The notes: generated by a model not told the origin, from the letters alone. 64,000 nucleotides of DNA from Haemonchus contortus (GCA_000469685.2 LS997563.1:5254781-5318780), one strand, 5' to 3'. Counted from the first letter of the stretch, positions 46,279 to 63,200 are shown. Numbers and translations are program-made.

Positions 46279-46536
46279 TTGGGGGCGTCATCAACTGTAT
46301 CACAATTCTCTTGAATGTATTCGAGGTTTTCCGAATACCTAACAACCCTTTAGAAGCAATCCGCTAGAAACAGAAGTAAGAGAAGTACAAGCCAAGCCAA
46401 CCCCCGTAACAAGGGTTGACCCTAAATCAAAGCTTAGCCTTTCCCCCTTTAAATGAAATTGGAGTCATCTTCAATTAACTTTGAATTCTGAAAAAATTCT
46501 ACTAGAAGCGAATGTCCAAGAGAAGCTGGTGCGTGT

Positions 46537-49500
46537 TTAGACGCGGCCTTCCAACACCTCTGAAATATTGTTAAGATGCTCTCTGCACGACTTATCAGAA
46601 AATAACCAGGTATCCATCTTTCACTTCTTTACCTTCAAAACTTACTCATGCAAACTTTCTACTCTTTCGTGGAGGGGGAATGAGCTTCCTTACCTGCTAG
46701 AGCAGCTGTATAGAGACAGCAAACACATCCGCAAATTAGTGCCCGGAACACCATCCGAGCAAGTATGTGCCTTTTAGTTGGGACCATTCCTCCTGAAAAA
46801 TTTTCATTTCAAAAGCAATAACATGAATTCAGTAGGAAGTGAACGCCTACCCAGGACTCCCATTACTATTCCGACAGAGCCCAGATTGGAAAAACTACAG
46901 AGTGCATAGGTGGCCATCATGGCCGATCGAGGCTGAAAACGAAAACGAACACAATTTTGGCTTTTTCAGATTCTTCTAGGACTGGACGAAGTTCTGGGAT
47001 CACGGAACTTACACTGATGTGTAGCGATTCATCCGAGATCATTTCACCCAGATTTCGATACGCCACGAATTCATTTACAGCGGTTTTTGTGGCAATCAGA
47101 CGAGCAACAGCTAGAGTTTCTTGGGTATCTCCAGTCACTCCCATAACAAATGCCACAGGGAACATCAAATACTGGAGCAGGTTCTGAAGAATACGGTGTA
47201 TTTTGGAATGAATTTGAGTAGCAAAGTATAAACGAGCACCTCTAAACTCCATGGCCTGTAACCTATGAGATCTCCAAAGTAGAATAGGATACTGTCCACC
47301 AGGGCGAGAAGGGCTAGGACAGCGACGAGGTTTGCAGCGATAGCCACGACAATGTGGATCCCAGCAATTGCTCCGTTCGAGATGGACTCTATAGGATTGT
47401 CCTCTTCACTGAAGTAAGCACGGCTACTCATGAGTAACCAGTTGGACGTCATTTTAAGGGAACCGAACTAAATCGTGAGGTTAAATTCTTTGTTATGGCT
47501 CTGCCGTCCGAGATTTTCAGTTGTCAAATATTGTATTGGTTGATTAATAAATATGCGGCACAGGATACAAAACAGAGTCCGAAGTATTAAGTGAGCAGCT
47601 TGGTGCCTTTGAAGGGCATCTACAGTTTCATGTCCCGTTGCACACCAAAACGTTCCCCTCCAGCACCATACTATGGGTTCTTCGGATCGTGAACAATCAA
47701 AAAACAGCAGTTGTACCGATCCATCAATCCATCAAGTCAATCAAACAGTACCAAAAAGGATGCTGTTACGTTCAATGGATCGAAGCTCGTTGTACGGATA
47801 TACCTGGGTGGGAGATCGAGGTCCGAAACTTTCCGTGATTGACTCTCCTCGGTTTCTGGGACCATTATCTTTGCAAACGCTAGTGAAGCTGGAGCTGACA
47901 TAACAGAAGAGGAGAGGAGGTATCTGAATGGGGAAAGAAAATGCTCACTGGCCCGGGCATGTTGGTTACTGAAGTATCAAGGTATGGATCAACAATTACC
48001 TAATTAATACGCAAAAAGGTTAGTATAAAGGCACAAGCCTACAGTCGAAGACATCTTTTTGGAGACCAGTTCTCGATGGAAATGGTTTCTGAGAATTCTT
48101 TGAATGAACCTGTGACCCCAAAAAATAGCACAAGAGACGTTGAGTGGTCGAAAAACGTCCTAGACGGGGCGTAATAAGGGTGTCAATATCGGCTTGGCTG
48201 GCATACACCTATAGGCGGACGAATTTTCTTAGCGTTGTGGAGGCTGTTAAGTTGAGCCATTCGCATCGAGTACGTTTTGCACGCAGATAGCTTACTGTGG
48301 CCAGCTAAACGCAATAGCACAGACATTTTGCTGCGCATCCAAATACTCCTCCCATTCGAATTTTGTCGCTAACTTCTCGTCAAACTCCTAGATTTATTAC
48401 TTCTTTGGGGCCTTATCGGCTAATTTTTTCACTGCTTTTGCACTATTCTGGACTATCACTCACATTAATCATAGACACCCCACAGTTGTCGAGAACTGTG
48501 ACTTCAAGGGTGTGTCATATGCTGAGGAGAGGCGCTACGAAACAGATCTAGAGATACCGTACCTACGTCCTTACTCTATACAAAATGCTGAAAGTCAAGG
48601 TGCAAGATTCGAACCTCTGACTACACGCATGGTCACGGGTTCGAATCCCAAAGCGAATCCGTCTAGGCTAACCGAGCCTTTATCTTTATGTCATCGCTAG
48701 TTGGGCCTTCGCGGTTCGGGACGTTAACCAAAAATTGCTCGAATCTACTGGAGTCTTAAATCCTCACTCACTTTGGACAGGCACCAAAAGAGACATAGGC
48801 AGCGAACAACGATCCGGCAATGCATGAGAAACCACTGGCCATGATGGCATGCAACTCTGATGACGTCTGCTTTTCCAAATATGGACGGACGAGCAATGCT
48901 GACTCTGACTTCATTAATAAACTAATAAAGTAGAAAAAGTGAATTGGTTAGCACTACCAGCAAAACCTTCGCAAAGAACTACATCTCAAACTAAAAAAAA
49001 GGCCCGAAGCTCTGGAAAGTGAAAGGATGAGTCACTCAGACCCACCTCTCGGGTTGCGGACCCCTTATTTGGCTAATTTTTAAAGCATATGAGTTCTGCC
49101 TCTCGAAGGTCTTCAAATAAAACATATCTACGTTTAAGAGGTTTTACCACAACCATCTGATCACTTACCTGTCCAAGGAAAACGCAGGCACATGCATTCA
49201 ATGACTCAACAGCTGTTGTGCCTAGTGTGAGTTGCATTAAGTACGCCATTCTTTTTAAGACCCATTGAATGATACCGTAATAGTAGAGAAGGGAAACAAC
49301 CGATCCGAAAAATACAAGCACTTGAAATGCCTGAAATTTGCCAGTCATTGGGATACGTAGTTGCAGCTATAGTCAATCTTGTGTCTATCGGCATGAGAGA
49401 CCTTACTGATAAATTTGTATAGTGGGTAATCCATATAAACTTCCCACTTTCCTACCCCTCTCCTTGTCTAGGCCAATCGTTTTTTTTTTTTTTGCAAACA

Positions 49501-52500
49501 GAAAAGATGTGTGGGAGGTGTCGCTTTTTGGCGAAAATTCACTGAAGTGGGGAATTATTCACAATGACGTGTTTCACCCTAGTTACGATTGGGAACTAGC
49601 ATCTTGGAAACGACACGGGAACGAAGAATAAACAGAAAACAAAAAACTCTAAATCAATATCAGTACCGAGATAATAAGTGAAAAATACTTATTCAAAAAA
49701 ATGGCTACGAAAATTCAATGTAAATTCTCAACTACAACGTACCGAGAAGACAAGAACAGGGTTCAATTGACAGATCGGTGGAGGTTTTGACAGAAAACCG
49801 TAAACGAACTCAGACCCTGGAGATCGAATTCATTTGAGGATTCACTTTATCAAATAAATCAGAGTTTTTACCGTAATTGGCCAACTCAAGAAACTTCACA
49901 GTTGTTTCAGAGAATTGTTGGAATAGTATCGATCCGAATGTCCAGCGAAGGCATAGCACTCCAAAACAGAAATGAACGGAAAATCCCCACGCTACCGTCC
50001 TCCAGTTAATCTTCAAATAGATAGGTCAGTTTGCTTTTTAGCTGAATGACCTAGTGAGTGGCTCAGTAACTACAATACCCACCCTAATTATTCAAAAAAA
50101 GGCGAAAAAGACGCGGATTCGCGTCTTTTTCGTCTTTTCTCTATAACTAGGTGAGTTTACACTTTTTTCATGCATGACGTTATATAGTTCGACTCAGCTC
50201 GTCGAGGTCTATAAAATGGTGAGTTCAGAAACTGGAAAACTTTAATTTTTAAGTCCTCGGTCCACCGGAGTTCCTGGGGGTACGTCATTAGCGGCGACGC
50301 TCGCCATAATTATAACCAGAAGGCATTCTCCTCAATTGAAAGTATTCAGTGAGTTGTAGAGCAGCTGTCATATTTCAAAACTAAGCAGAAAGTAGACCAT
50401 TGCATTATTCATGCTTTCTGATCATTTTGGTACCATTTTTTTCCGAAATGGACGAATTCAGTCGTGCACCATTCTTGCACGATAGCGACTTTTTAATTTG
50501 AGAAATAGCAAACATGAGTTGATTCTCAATGCTATTAAATGAACTAACTACACTTCAGAAATAGTGGCTCCCTACAGTATGCATATTGTATGCACGAGTT
50601 CAATAGTAACAGAGTTTTTATCGTCCAAATTCCGGTTTGCGGCATATTTTCGCACAAAACTTACGTTTTCTTGCGTTTTCAAGTAGGATTTTGTACTTTT
50701 TTTAAATTGCACTTGTCCAGGATTACTTGTTTATCTAAAATTATTTTTAGGACCACCAATTAGTTGAGTGGAAAGGAGTCCAAGAAGGAGCGGGGCATAG
50801 AAGAAATCACGTAGGGCACAGCGCTTGGCTCCCGAAAAATCAACCACAAAGTTGATAGCCATGTTTTGTGAACCCTTCATTTACCCTTTTCTAATTGCAC
50901 TTTACTTTTTAAGCTAACTTTTTGGACGAAACTATTCCCATTTCCCAAATTATTGCACCCTTTGTTTCCATTTTTTATTCTCTGGTAACTTTCTAGAACT
51001 TCAGGCAACTTTTACTAAAAACTCAAAATAATTAAAGCACGAAACTGACCTTGCTTCGATCTGTCGATATTACAGCCATAAATAGAACAAAGAACGCCAT
51101 TCCAACAAGTCCGAAAAGTCGCGATCTGTCTGAGTTGGTATCGATGGCTAGGAAAATAGCCACGCAAACAATAAAAACGCCTCCGCAAATTCTGAAGTAA
51201 CCTCTTTTCATATGTGGAACACTTTACTTCTCTAGCTGATTGAAAATTACTCCACACCATTTGTTACTACTTCAAATTACTCTAGAATGGAAGAAGAACC
51301 ATTTCTATGTATTGCTGTTGTCACTGTTACTGTAGTTATTGCTACTGAGGGTTCTTTCAAACCTCTTTGAAGACGCTTGGCAATTAATTGAAATAGCTAT
51401 TTTTTTTAAATCATACCGAATAGCGTGTATTGATAAACAAGTGAACAAAAATTCAACGGCAACTAATTCGAACTCACATTGGCGTCCATCGATACTCTTT
51501 GACTTCTTTCAAGTAGCTCCGAAGTGTCGAAATAGATTTCTTTTCCGCTAGTATTCCGATATGAGGACTAAGAAGTTGAATCACAGCGATAACCCAACAA
51601 ACTCCTATGAGTGCCAAAAATGTCTGAGCCTTCTTGAAATCATGAATCGACGCAATAACTGAAGATTCCTCTCATTGATCACGCTTTTATCAAGTAAAAC
51701 ATCCGTTTTGCTGAATTACCTGCCCAAATATGCATCAGAAACACCAGTGCCAGAACAACGAGTGTTTTCAAGCTTTTCGGAAAGAATGCCATCCGGCCAA
51801 TGGGCTCTTCCTTTCCTTTTTGATCTAAATGGACTTATTCATTTGCTCTCATCTTGTTATGAACGATTTCACTTACCTTTTTGCTGTTGGGTTTTCGAGC
51901 TGGTTTCCTGAGTTTGTGGTGCATCATTCTGAAGCACTAAAAGCTCTGATTACAAAATAAATCTTTCTACAACAACTAATTTTTGCTAACTGCGCCATGC
52001 TTCCCTCTTTCGACCAGGGTCGCAACACGGTTTGAAAGTTATGCAGCAATCTGAAGGAATCGGCCGACATGTAGCTTTTCTGTTTGCTTACCATAGACTG
52101 AGAATAGCCTATTTTTGCTGGTCTAAATGCTAAACAGCTCTTGGATACTCGAGAGAGCTTTGCAGGTGCAGTAATGTATGTAGATTATGTCATTGTGCCA
52201 CTGTCGTCCATTGACAAAAATAGGGTGGAGTGTACGAAAGTAGTAAGAAGCATCTGTCAACAACCATAGTTCGGGGACCAAATCTCGACTAAAGGCTATT
52301 TGGTCGGCCAAAAATAGCAATTCTACAATGTCAGCACCTAGCTCAGGCTGTTGGTTGAACCATGATACCCATTTCAAAGCAAATGTAAGTGTCAAGGTAG
52401 AACTTCAGTTCTTTACGGAAGCTGGACATAGCAGAGACCTTTAAAAAAAGTCTCATCATTACAATGAAGAGGAAATCAATCAATATTTATTACCTCAGAA

Positions 52501-52520
52501 GTCATAGGAATTTCGATCAT
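46537..52520 (-). CDS. Concentrative nucleoside transporter (SLC28/CNT family)
   Basis: Exons (minus): 52520-52494, 51928-51877, 51824-51720, 51658-51478, 51191-51050, 50010-49816 (or -49846), 49330-49169, 48908-48772, 47923-47804, 47408-47240, 47183-47013, 46932-46851, 46792-46694, then 46559-46537. The frame holds across all of them, giving about 554 aa. A hydrophilic N-terminus (MIEIPMTSE...) precedes many membrane segments. CNT signatures are INWRTVAWGF, AFQVLVFFGSVVSLLYYYG, TLGTTAVESLNACACVFLGQ, ALLVRPYLEK, VMSAPASLAFAKIMVPETEE, SISNGAIAG, MFPVAFVMGVTGD and ATKTAVNEFVAYRNLGEM. The family imports nucleosides with Na+ or H+ at the plasma membrane; VAYRNL corresponds to the conserved NEFVAY motif. 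The last exon is uncertain: a longer alternative begins at about 46582 (phase 1). Confidence 0.9.
48590..48690 (+). mobile_element. SINE head fragment
   Basis: Contains CATGGTCACGGGTTCGAATCC (B-box) and CGTCTAGGCTAACCGAGCC, matching the 5' third of the SINE. It lies in an SLC28 intron. Confidence 0.65.
50103..50132. repeat. Perfect 13-bp hairpin
   Basis: CGAAAAAGACGCG, loop GATT, CGCGTCTTTTTCG, in the SLC28 intron before the INWRTV exon. Confidence 0.9.
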
Positions 52521-53719
52521 CTCTTAGAAGGAAATATGGCGATAAGACGAATGACGCTGTGCTGAATGGAATCCCAGAGAATGTCCGGTGACGTATCAGA
52601 TCAATTAAAATTCTTAGTGGTTATTGATTAAAAGTAACATCATACAAGGAAAACCTTCCTTGCGTATAGAAGGTGGGAGATGTCTGTATCTGTTCTCTGT
52701 GCTACATTTGTCGATAGGTGTAGACCAGCCAGTTTTCGAATCCTCTTATCGGATCGACAACGAGTGCCACGTGCTGCTTAGTGCATAATCAACGACTACT
52801 GTTCATGTTCAGAGTTTATTTTTCAGTAAGCTAAGTTACATTTTGCTTTTTTGCTCAATTTTTCAGCCAGGTTGACGATACCGGTTATATTTCCACTATC
52901 AGCAAGTTTGATTGTGGGCGGGCGGAACCGAAAACAATGTTGATTAACTATGCTATGTGACCTCATTATTTCCGCGATAGAATATACGTCGTTTATTAGT
53001 AGGAATTACTAGTTGCGTTTAGTGTCATTAGATTTCGATAGGTCGATTTAGGAGTTCCGACCAGTCCCACTTGCTTAACTGGGTGCAAGAAAGTTGCTAA
53101 ATTCTCTGCCGGATTCCTGCATGTTACGATAGTTGTCAAGTAAATAAAACTTTCGTGTTTTTTTTCTAGTTAGTAAATAGCCAAATAAAAAAGCCTTCAA
53201 GTGGTCTCAGAACTTCTGAAACGGTAGCTGCCGGAGAGGGTACAATTTATCCCCGAATGACGTCGATAACGCTGACAAGCTTTTTCAATTTAGCTAAACG
53301 TTTGCTTAATTCATCTTCAGATAGATAGCCCTGCATTCACTAATGTAGAGGCAACTATTTCAGGTCGGAAAGTTGTTTTTTACTTTTACTTACTAAGAAG
53401 CGCCCCAGATTCGACTTCCATCAAGAGCTACAGTGCCTGTTGAATCCATTTTTGGTCTTTACAATGGCTTATGGATTCCTGCGATTGTGCAAGTTAGTGC
53501 TTTCAAGCTCCCAGACGAGTCTGCAACCAACAAGCCGACCACTGTGGTAAGCTCAGTAGGTTCAGGCGAGCAATCCGTTTGCGTGAATATGATTTTTCGA
53601 GATAATTTTTAGTTACCAGTTGATTGATAGTTTACCAATGGATTCATAAAATGACCATGTTTACTGGTTTCCAGTTGTATCTCTCTATGACAAAGTTTCT
53701 CTGGTTGTACCCTTTTCAA
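52521..53719. other. SLC28 upstream region, no gene recognised
   Basis: Presumed promoter side of the SLC28 gene, up to the Penelope-like insertion. No open frame of note and no specific regulatory site identified. Confidence 0.45.
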
Positions 53720-53729
53720 CGATGAGGAT

Positions 53730-54256
53730 TTTATATTGAAATACTTTTGTGCCGTACGAGGTTGTTAGGTGGAACAGTTTATTTAGTCAACGGCCTAACG
53801 TTTCGACGCAATCGTCTTCTTCAGAGGCCTAAATGCAGCTCGAGATGATTTGCACAATATCCAAGAAGCGCGTTATCTTCCCTGGCAGATGTGACGACAA
53901 ATTAAAACCCATGATTTGAAGCATGACTCACCAGGGTTCCACCGCTTGAGCGGAGAAAATCCGCTGTCGCCACAGGCGACTGTCAGTAGCGAATGAGACT
54001 TTCTTGCTGTCTCCCTTATACTTGTGATAAGGAAGATCACGTCATATTGCTACTGAGTCATAAGTCGCAGTGCGGTATGTATGGCAAAAGATAGTTGGTT
54101 ATAGACGGGCACTCATCTCTGCCGTTCATTTTAGGACTTCTTTGGAAAATCCAAAACGCCTCTAATGCCTTTCTCGCTGAAATCTCCGTCTCCTGCGCTA
54201 ATATCGTGCACTTTATTTCGAAACTGTTGCCGTTGTGCTCCTCAATTTTGTGCCTA
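53730..54256 (-). repeat. PLE left inverted terminal repeat
   Basis: Nearly exact reverse complement of 56100-56626, of equal length. It contains, in antisense, the last ~66 codons of the endonuclease frame plus the 3' non-coding tail. Confidence 0.92.
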
Positions 54257-54293
54257 ATTTACATTTCGTAAAGTTGCCGGAGGTCTTCAGAGG

Positions 54294-55577
54294 TTGAGAG
54301 ATCTACTGCGTATGAAGAGCAGACGGGATCATGAGCCACATATTTCTAATTCTAATCGAGAATTCATAACGTCTGTTCCATTTCCGCGTAGTTTTTATAA
54401 GGAACCCCCGCCGGCGCCTGAAGCTGACGTTAAGTTTAAGGTATTATCCGCTGGAGTTCTGGCTGTTCTAAACCAGAACAGAAGGCTTCGAAACGCAAAC
54501 TTGACGTATAAGCAAAGGCAGGGGTTGAAGGAACTGCGCGAGTTAAGATCTAATGGAACATTACGGATATCGGTTAGTGATAAGGGTGGTGAGTTTGTTG
54601 TTATGTCTCAATCACTTGATCGAGCCATAACCGAACTTCATCTCAATGACTCCTCTGTTTACCGTCGCGTGACTGAGAGAGACTTTTCATCACAATGTAG
54701 TCGTCTCAACCACATATGCTTGAGTGTTGCAAAATCTGCGGGTATTGATGAAAAGTTGGTCAGTAGGCTCAAAATGGATAGCTCGAACTGTCCAGTTTTT
54801 TATAGCCTCATAAAGACCCATAAACTCTCCTCTAACGAAGCGCTGTCCACATCACCGGATACTTTTAAAATTCGACCCATTATCAGTTGTGTAGGGGGAC
54901 CAACTGACAGAATCTCGTGGTTCCTCAATAAAATCGTAAGCCAGTTGTTGACCATGGTCCCATCTCACCTGCCCAGTACTAAGCATTTTCTTGAACTACT
55001 ACATGGCTCAGACCTCGGTATGAGTAATGTAGTCGAGTCATTTGACGTCGTTTCGCTTTATACTAATGTCCAAAACGAGCAAGCTCTACAAGCATTATCT
55101 GAAATGCTAGATAAGCATGCTAATAGTATTAATACCTTTGGACTTAGTAAAATGCACATAATGACGTTGGTCAAGGAATGCTTAACTTGTAATATCTTCA
55201 AATGGGCGGGGAAGTACTTTTCTCAAGTACGAGGTCTTGCCATGGGACAACGGCTAGCACCGGTTCTTGCAGTGTGTTTTATGAGTAGAATTGAAGAACT
55301 GGTTCTAGCACGACATCCTTTAATGTACTGCAGATATATCGATGACTGTTTCATTGTGACATCAACACAGTTCGAGATGGACGAGTGTTTTCGAGTCATG
55401 AACGAGCAGTCACAGTACATTAAACTTACCCGAGAGGTACCACGTGACGGTTGGCTCCCACACCTCAACACTCAAGTCAAGGTATCCAGTGGCGTTGTTA
55501 GTGTGAAGTGGTACCGTAAAGCTAGTTCTAAGAATATCTTACTTCACGCTACATCAGCTCATCCACAAAGCCGTTAA
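54294..55577 (+). pseudogene. PLE reverse transcriptase domain
   Basis: A 427-codon open frame. Motifs in order: SVSDKGGEFVVM near residue 94, VFYSLIKTHKL, FKIRPIISCVGGPTDRISWF, SFDVVSLYTNV (RT motif A, catalytic Asp), GLAMGQRLAPVLAVCFMSRI (motif B) and CRYIDDCFIV (motif C, YIDD). This is the TERT-related RT of Penelope-like elements, which copies RNA at the cleaved target. The frame ends early at HPQSR; homologous coding resumes in another frame at 55597, so a frameshift separates RT from the linker and endonuclease. Confidence 0.93.
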
Positions 55578-55596
55578 ACGTGCAGTCGTCAGCAAC

Positions 55597-55911
55597 ATGT
55601 TGAGAACAGCAACAAGTGTCTGCACGGGTGAGGCTGAACGTCACGAATCACGACGTTTAGCTTGTGAGATAGCTGCTGTAAACGGTTATACGGTACCACA
55701 GGGCTCTAAAAAAGGTCGCACTAATACGCAGTGTGCTATGCCTCAAAACAAGTTACCACTATGCCTTCCCTTCATCTCCGATAAAGTTAGCAGTGCTATA
55801 CAGCGGAGCATTTTCAGAGCTGGGCTGCAAGATGTTGTACAATTAGTGAACATTCCTAATAACAACATCAAGCAACTATTAGTTCGAAACAGGCTCTACG
55901 ATAAGCAGTGA
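55597..55911 (+). pseudogene. PLE linker between RT and endonuclease
   Basis: A 104-codon open frame, shifted by one relative to the RT frame and ending at TGA (55909-55911). It contains LPFISDKVSSAIQRSIFRAG and NIPNNNIKQLLVRN, the usual PLE connector with a conserved Leu-Pro-Phe/Tyr segment. The next sense codons (CNICPYGKTGDCALMGVIYQ) continue in frame into the endonuclease after the stop. Confidence 0.75.
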
Positions 55912-55965
55912 ATAACAAAAGACTGCAACATATGTCCCTACGGAAAAACAGGTGATTGCGCACTG

Positions 55966-56298
55966 ATGGGCGTAATCTACCAGATAGAATGCCGGACATG
56001 TGGGTCAACATATATCGGAGAAACGGGAAGACAACTAGCTACACGTATTAAAGAGCACTTAGCTAGTATGAGGCGAGGCAGCCTGATGACGGCGCTTGGT
56101 AGGCACAAAATTGAGGAGCACAACGGCAACAGTTTCGAAATAAAGTGCACGATATTAGCGCAGGAGACGGAGATTTCAGCGAGAAAGGCATTAGAGGCGT
56201 TTTGGATTTTCCAAAGAAGTCCTAAAATGAACGGCAGAGATGAGTGCCCGTCTATAACCAACGATCTTTTGCCATACATACCGCACTGCGACTTATGA
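55966..56298 (+). pseudogene. PLE GIY-YIG endonuclease domain
   Basis: GVIYQIECRTCGSTYIGETG carries the GIY-YIG pair in diverged form (VIY...YIG). It is followed by RQLATRIKEHLASMRRG (conserved Arg, His) and HKIEEHNGNSFEIKC, then ISARKALEAFWIFQ (the conserved Glu position). In PLEs this domain nicks the target DNA. It is upstream-truncated by the TGA at 55909. Confidence 0.9.
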
Positions 56299-56626
56299 CT
56301 CAGTAGCAATATGACGTGATCTTCCTTATCACAAGTATAAGGGAGACAGCAAGAAAATCTCATTCGCTACTGACAGTCGCCTGTGGCGACAGCGGATTTT
56401 CTCCGCTCAAGCGGTGGAACCCTGGTGAGTCATGCTTCAAATCATGGGTTTTAATTTGTCGTCACATCTGCAAGGGAAGATAACGCGCTTCTTGGATATT
56501 GTGCAAATCATCTCGAGTTGCATTTAGGCCTCTGAAGAAGACGATTGCGTCGAAACGTTAGGCCGTTGACTAAATAAACTGTTCCACCTAACAACCTCGT
56601 ACGGCACAAAAGTATTTCAATATAAA
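56100..56626 (+). repeat. PLE right inverted terminal repeat
   Basis: 527 bp, the inverse of 53730-54256. It starts inside the endonuclease frame and runs through the 3' non-coding tail. Confidence 0.92.
56525..56564 (+). ncRNA. Hammerhead-ribozyme-like hairpin in the PLE terminal repeat
   Basis: CTGAAGA (56532-56538) and GAAA (56552-56555) flank a GACG/CGTC stem with an ATTG loop; an outer GGCCT/AGGCC stem closes it. This resembles the CUGANGA...GAAA core known in Penelope-like elements. One extra A precedes the stem, and no clear stem III or cleavage triplet is visible, so activity is doubtful. The inverse copy is at about 53792-53831. Confidence 0.35.
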
Positions 56627-56855
56627 CAACTATGCCGAGGTTAAAGCAAGAGAGAAGTTTGAAACTATTCGATGAGGATTTTGTTTTTTTTTCGTGAAAA
56701 ATTAGCCGCTGACCTTCTTTTAGAGTAAGAATCCTTCATGGACCGAATTTTCCTGTTTCAGCCTCACTAAAAACGTTTTTGCTAATTCTGTTTTCCTGTT
56801 AAGCTGCCAAACTTCGATGAGTTAATGGCTTAGTTCACGATAATTTTGAGGTTTT

Positions 56856-57335
56856 ATTCGAAAAGCGCAAGTATAGATTGGGAATAGTTCATGGGTAGTA
56901 GAGAAAGCGAGAGAATTCGCCGATTTCGAGAAAAGTAAGGCTCTTCAAAAGTAGGGAAATAGAGGTTGGATAAGATTTCCATGACGGAAATAACACTGAA
57001 GGGTATTCGGACGAGATTTCAGTTAATGCAGTTGCACAAAGAGCTGACTACATCAAGCCAGAACTGTACAGAACTGTCTTTCACTGTCGCTATGGGTCAT
57101 GACAAGTTGTGTGAACTTTCTACATGGGTTCCCTTAAGATCGGTGCAGCCTCTGCAACGCCGGTGAAACTCGTCCGAGGATACACATAGGCCAATGTTTG
57201 AGCCATTATACTTTCCCATCTAGGTTGTTTTCTGACCTAATAGCGCCATATATGGTATACGCGACGGTCTCGATTCATTCTGTGAGGGAATCTCACGAAC
57301 CATTTTATCGTGAACTGTGCCTTTGACAGTGTCAT
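56856..57335 (+). repeat. Unnamed interspersed repeat, uninterrupted copy
   Basis: Aligns with 42655-43435 (minus its insert) and, inverted, with 37263-37745. No coding frame holds between copies. It starts about 170 bp after the PLE. Confidence 0.75.
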
Positions 57336-58161
57336 ACAAGCGAGGTTGGAATTCCTCGTAAACTTGCTCGGCAGTTTTTGTCGTGCCGTCCCACATCGGT
57401 ACATGGTGAAAGCTGGCCTTGGAGTTGCTTGAGAGTGGTTCATAAAGAAAATGAAGAGTAATAAGCTTAATAGAATAAAGGATAAAGTTTTCAGGCGTTG
57501 GACAACCCTGACATAGGGAAGCACCACCACCGTATTCGACTTCCATTCAGAATTCCCAAAAATTTCCTACACACTGCCTTTATTATGTTCAAAGAGTTCT
57601 TAAACAACATTTTATTCATACAACGATTACAATTCTCTACTGTTAGACCACTCTTTATATACACATGGAATGCTCAAAGTATCATAAGAGCCATGATTCT
57701 GGTTTCACGAACATGATAAACAATAAATAATAAGTAATAAATAATAAATAATTCATGGCCAGTTTTGCATAAAGCGCCTTTTATTTCAACAGGAGATAGT
57801 GAGGAGGTGGCAATAAGCCTTAAGCAATATATTGCAAATTCATTTGGTTTCTAGTAAGAAACCCACGAGATGAGATAAAGAAAATATGTAGGGACGAGAT
57901 GTAGGGATCAATGGGAAAATGGGGAGATAGCTAGCTCACCTGGGTTGACTGGAACTAGCGAATTCAAGCTCACTGGACTCACTAAGAGCTAAATGTGAAA
58001 AGATGGACTAACAAACTGCTGAATGCAGGAAACATCAAAGAAAGGGCAGGAAAAAACGAGCGCACGGCTTTTACTGGAGGGTCTTATTTCCCTATAAAGT
58101 AAAAAGTAATAAAGAAGTAAAGCATAACTAAACGGTTTTTTTCTTGGGAAATGACAATTTT
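57336..58161. other. 3' side of rab-3
   Basis: Holds the likely rab-3 3' UTR, an AATAA-rich microsatellite (57719-57750) and a minus-strand AATAAA at 57780-57785, about 380 nt after the stop. A decayed minus-strand SINE 3' end (GAATGGAAGTCGAATACGG on the complement) is at about 57495-57560. Confidence 0.5.
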
Positions 58162-63190
<5,029 letters not shown>

Positions 63191-63200
63191 CTGAAAAAGC
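63191..63200 (-). promoter_or_regulatory. Trans-splice acceptor abutting the rab-3 start codon
   Basis: CTTTTTCAG immediately precedes ATG on the minus strand, with no upstream coding exon in view. This arrangement is typical of spliced-leader addition. Confidence 0.6.

Larger units (their letters stand above)
53733..56669 (+). mobile_element. Penelope-like element (PLE) with inverted terminal repeats
   Basis: A reverse transcriptase plus GIY-YIG endonuclease order defines a Penelope-like retroelement. It is flanked by a 13-bp direct repeat, CGATGAGGATTTT (53720-53732 and 56670-56682), read as the target-site duplication. Both ends carry the same 527-bp sequence in opposite orientation, and 43 bp of extra sequence follow the right copy. 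Two coding breaks (a frame change near 55580 and TGA at 55909-55911) make it inactive. Confidence 0.9.
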
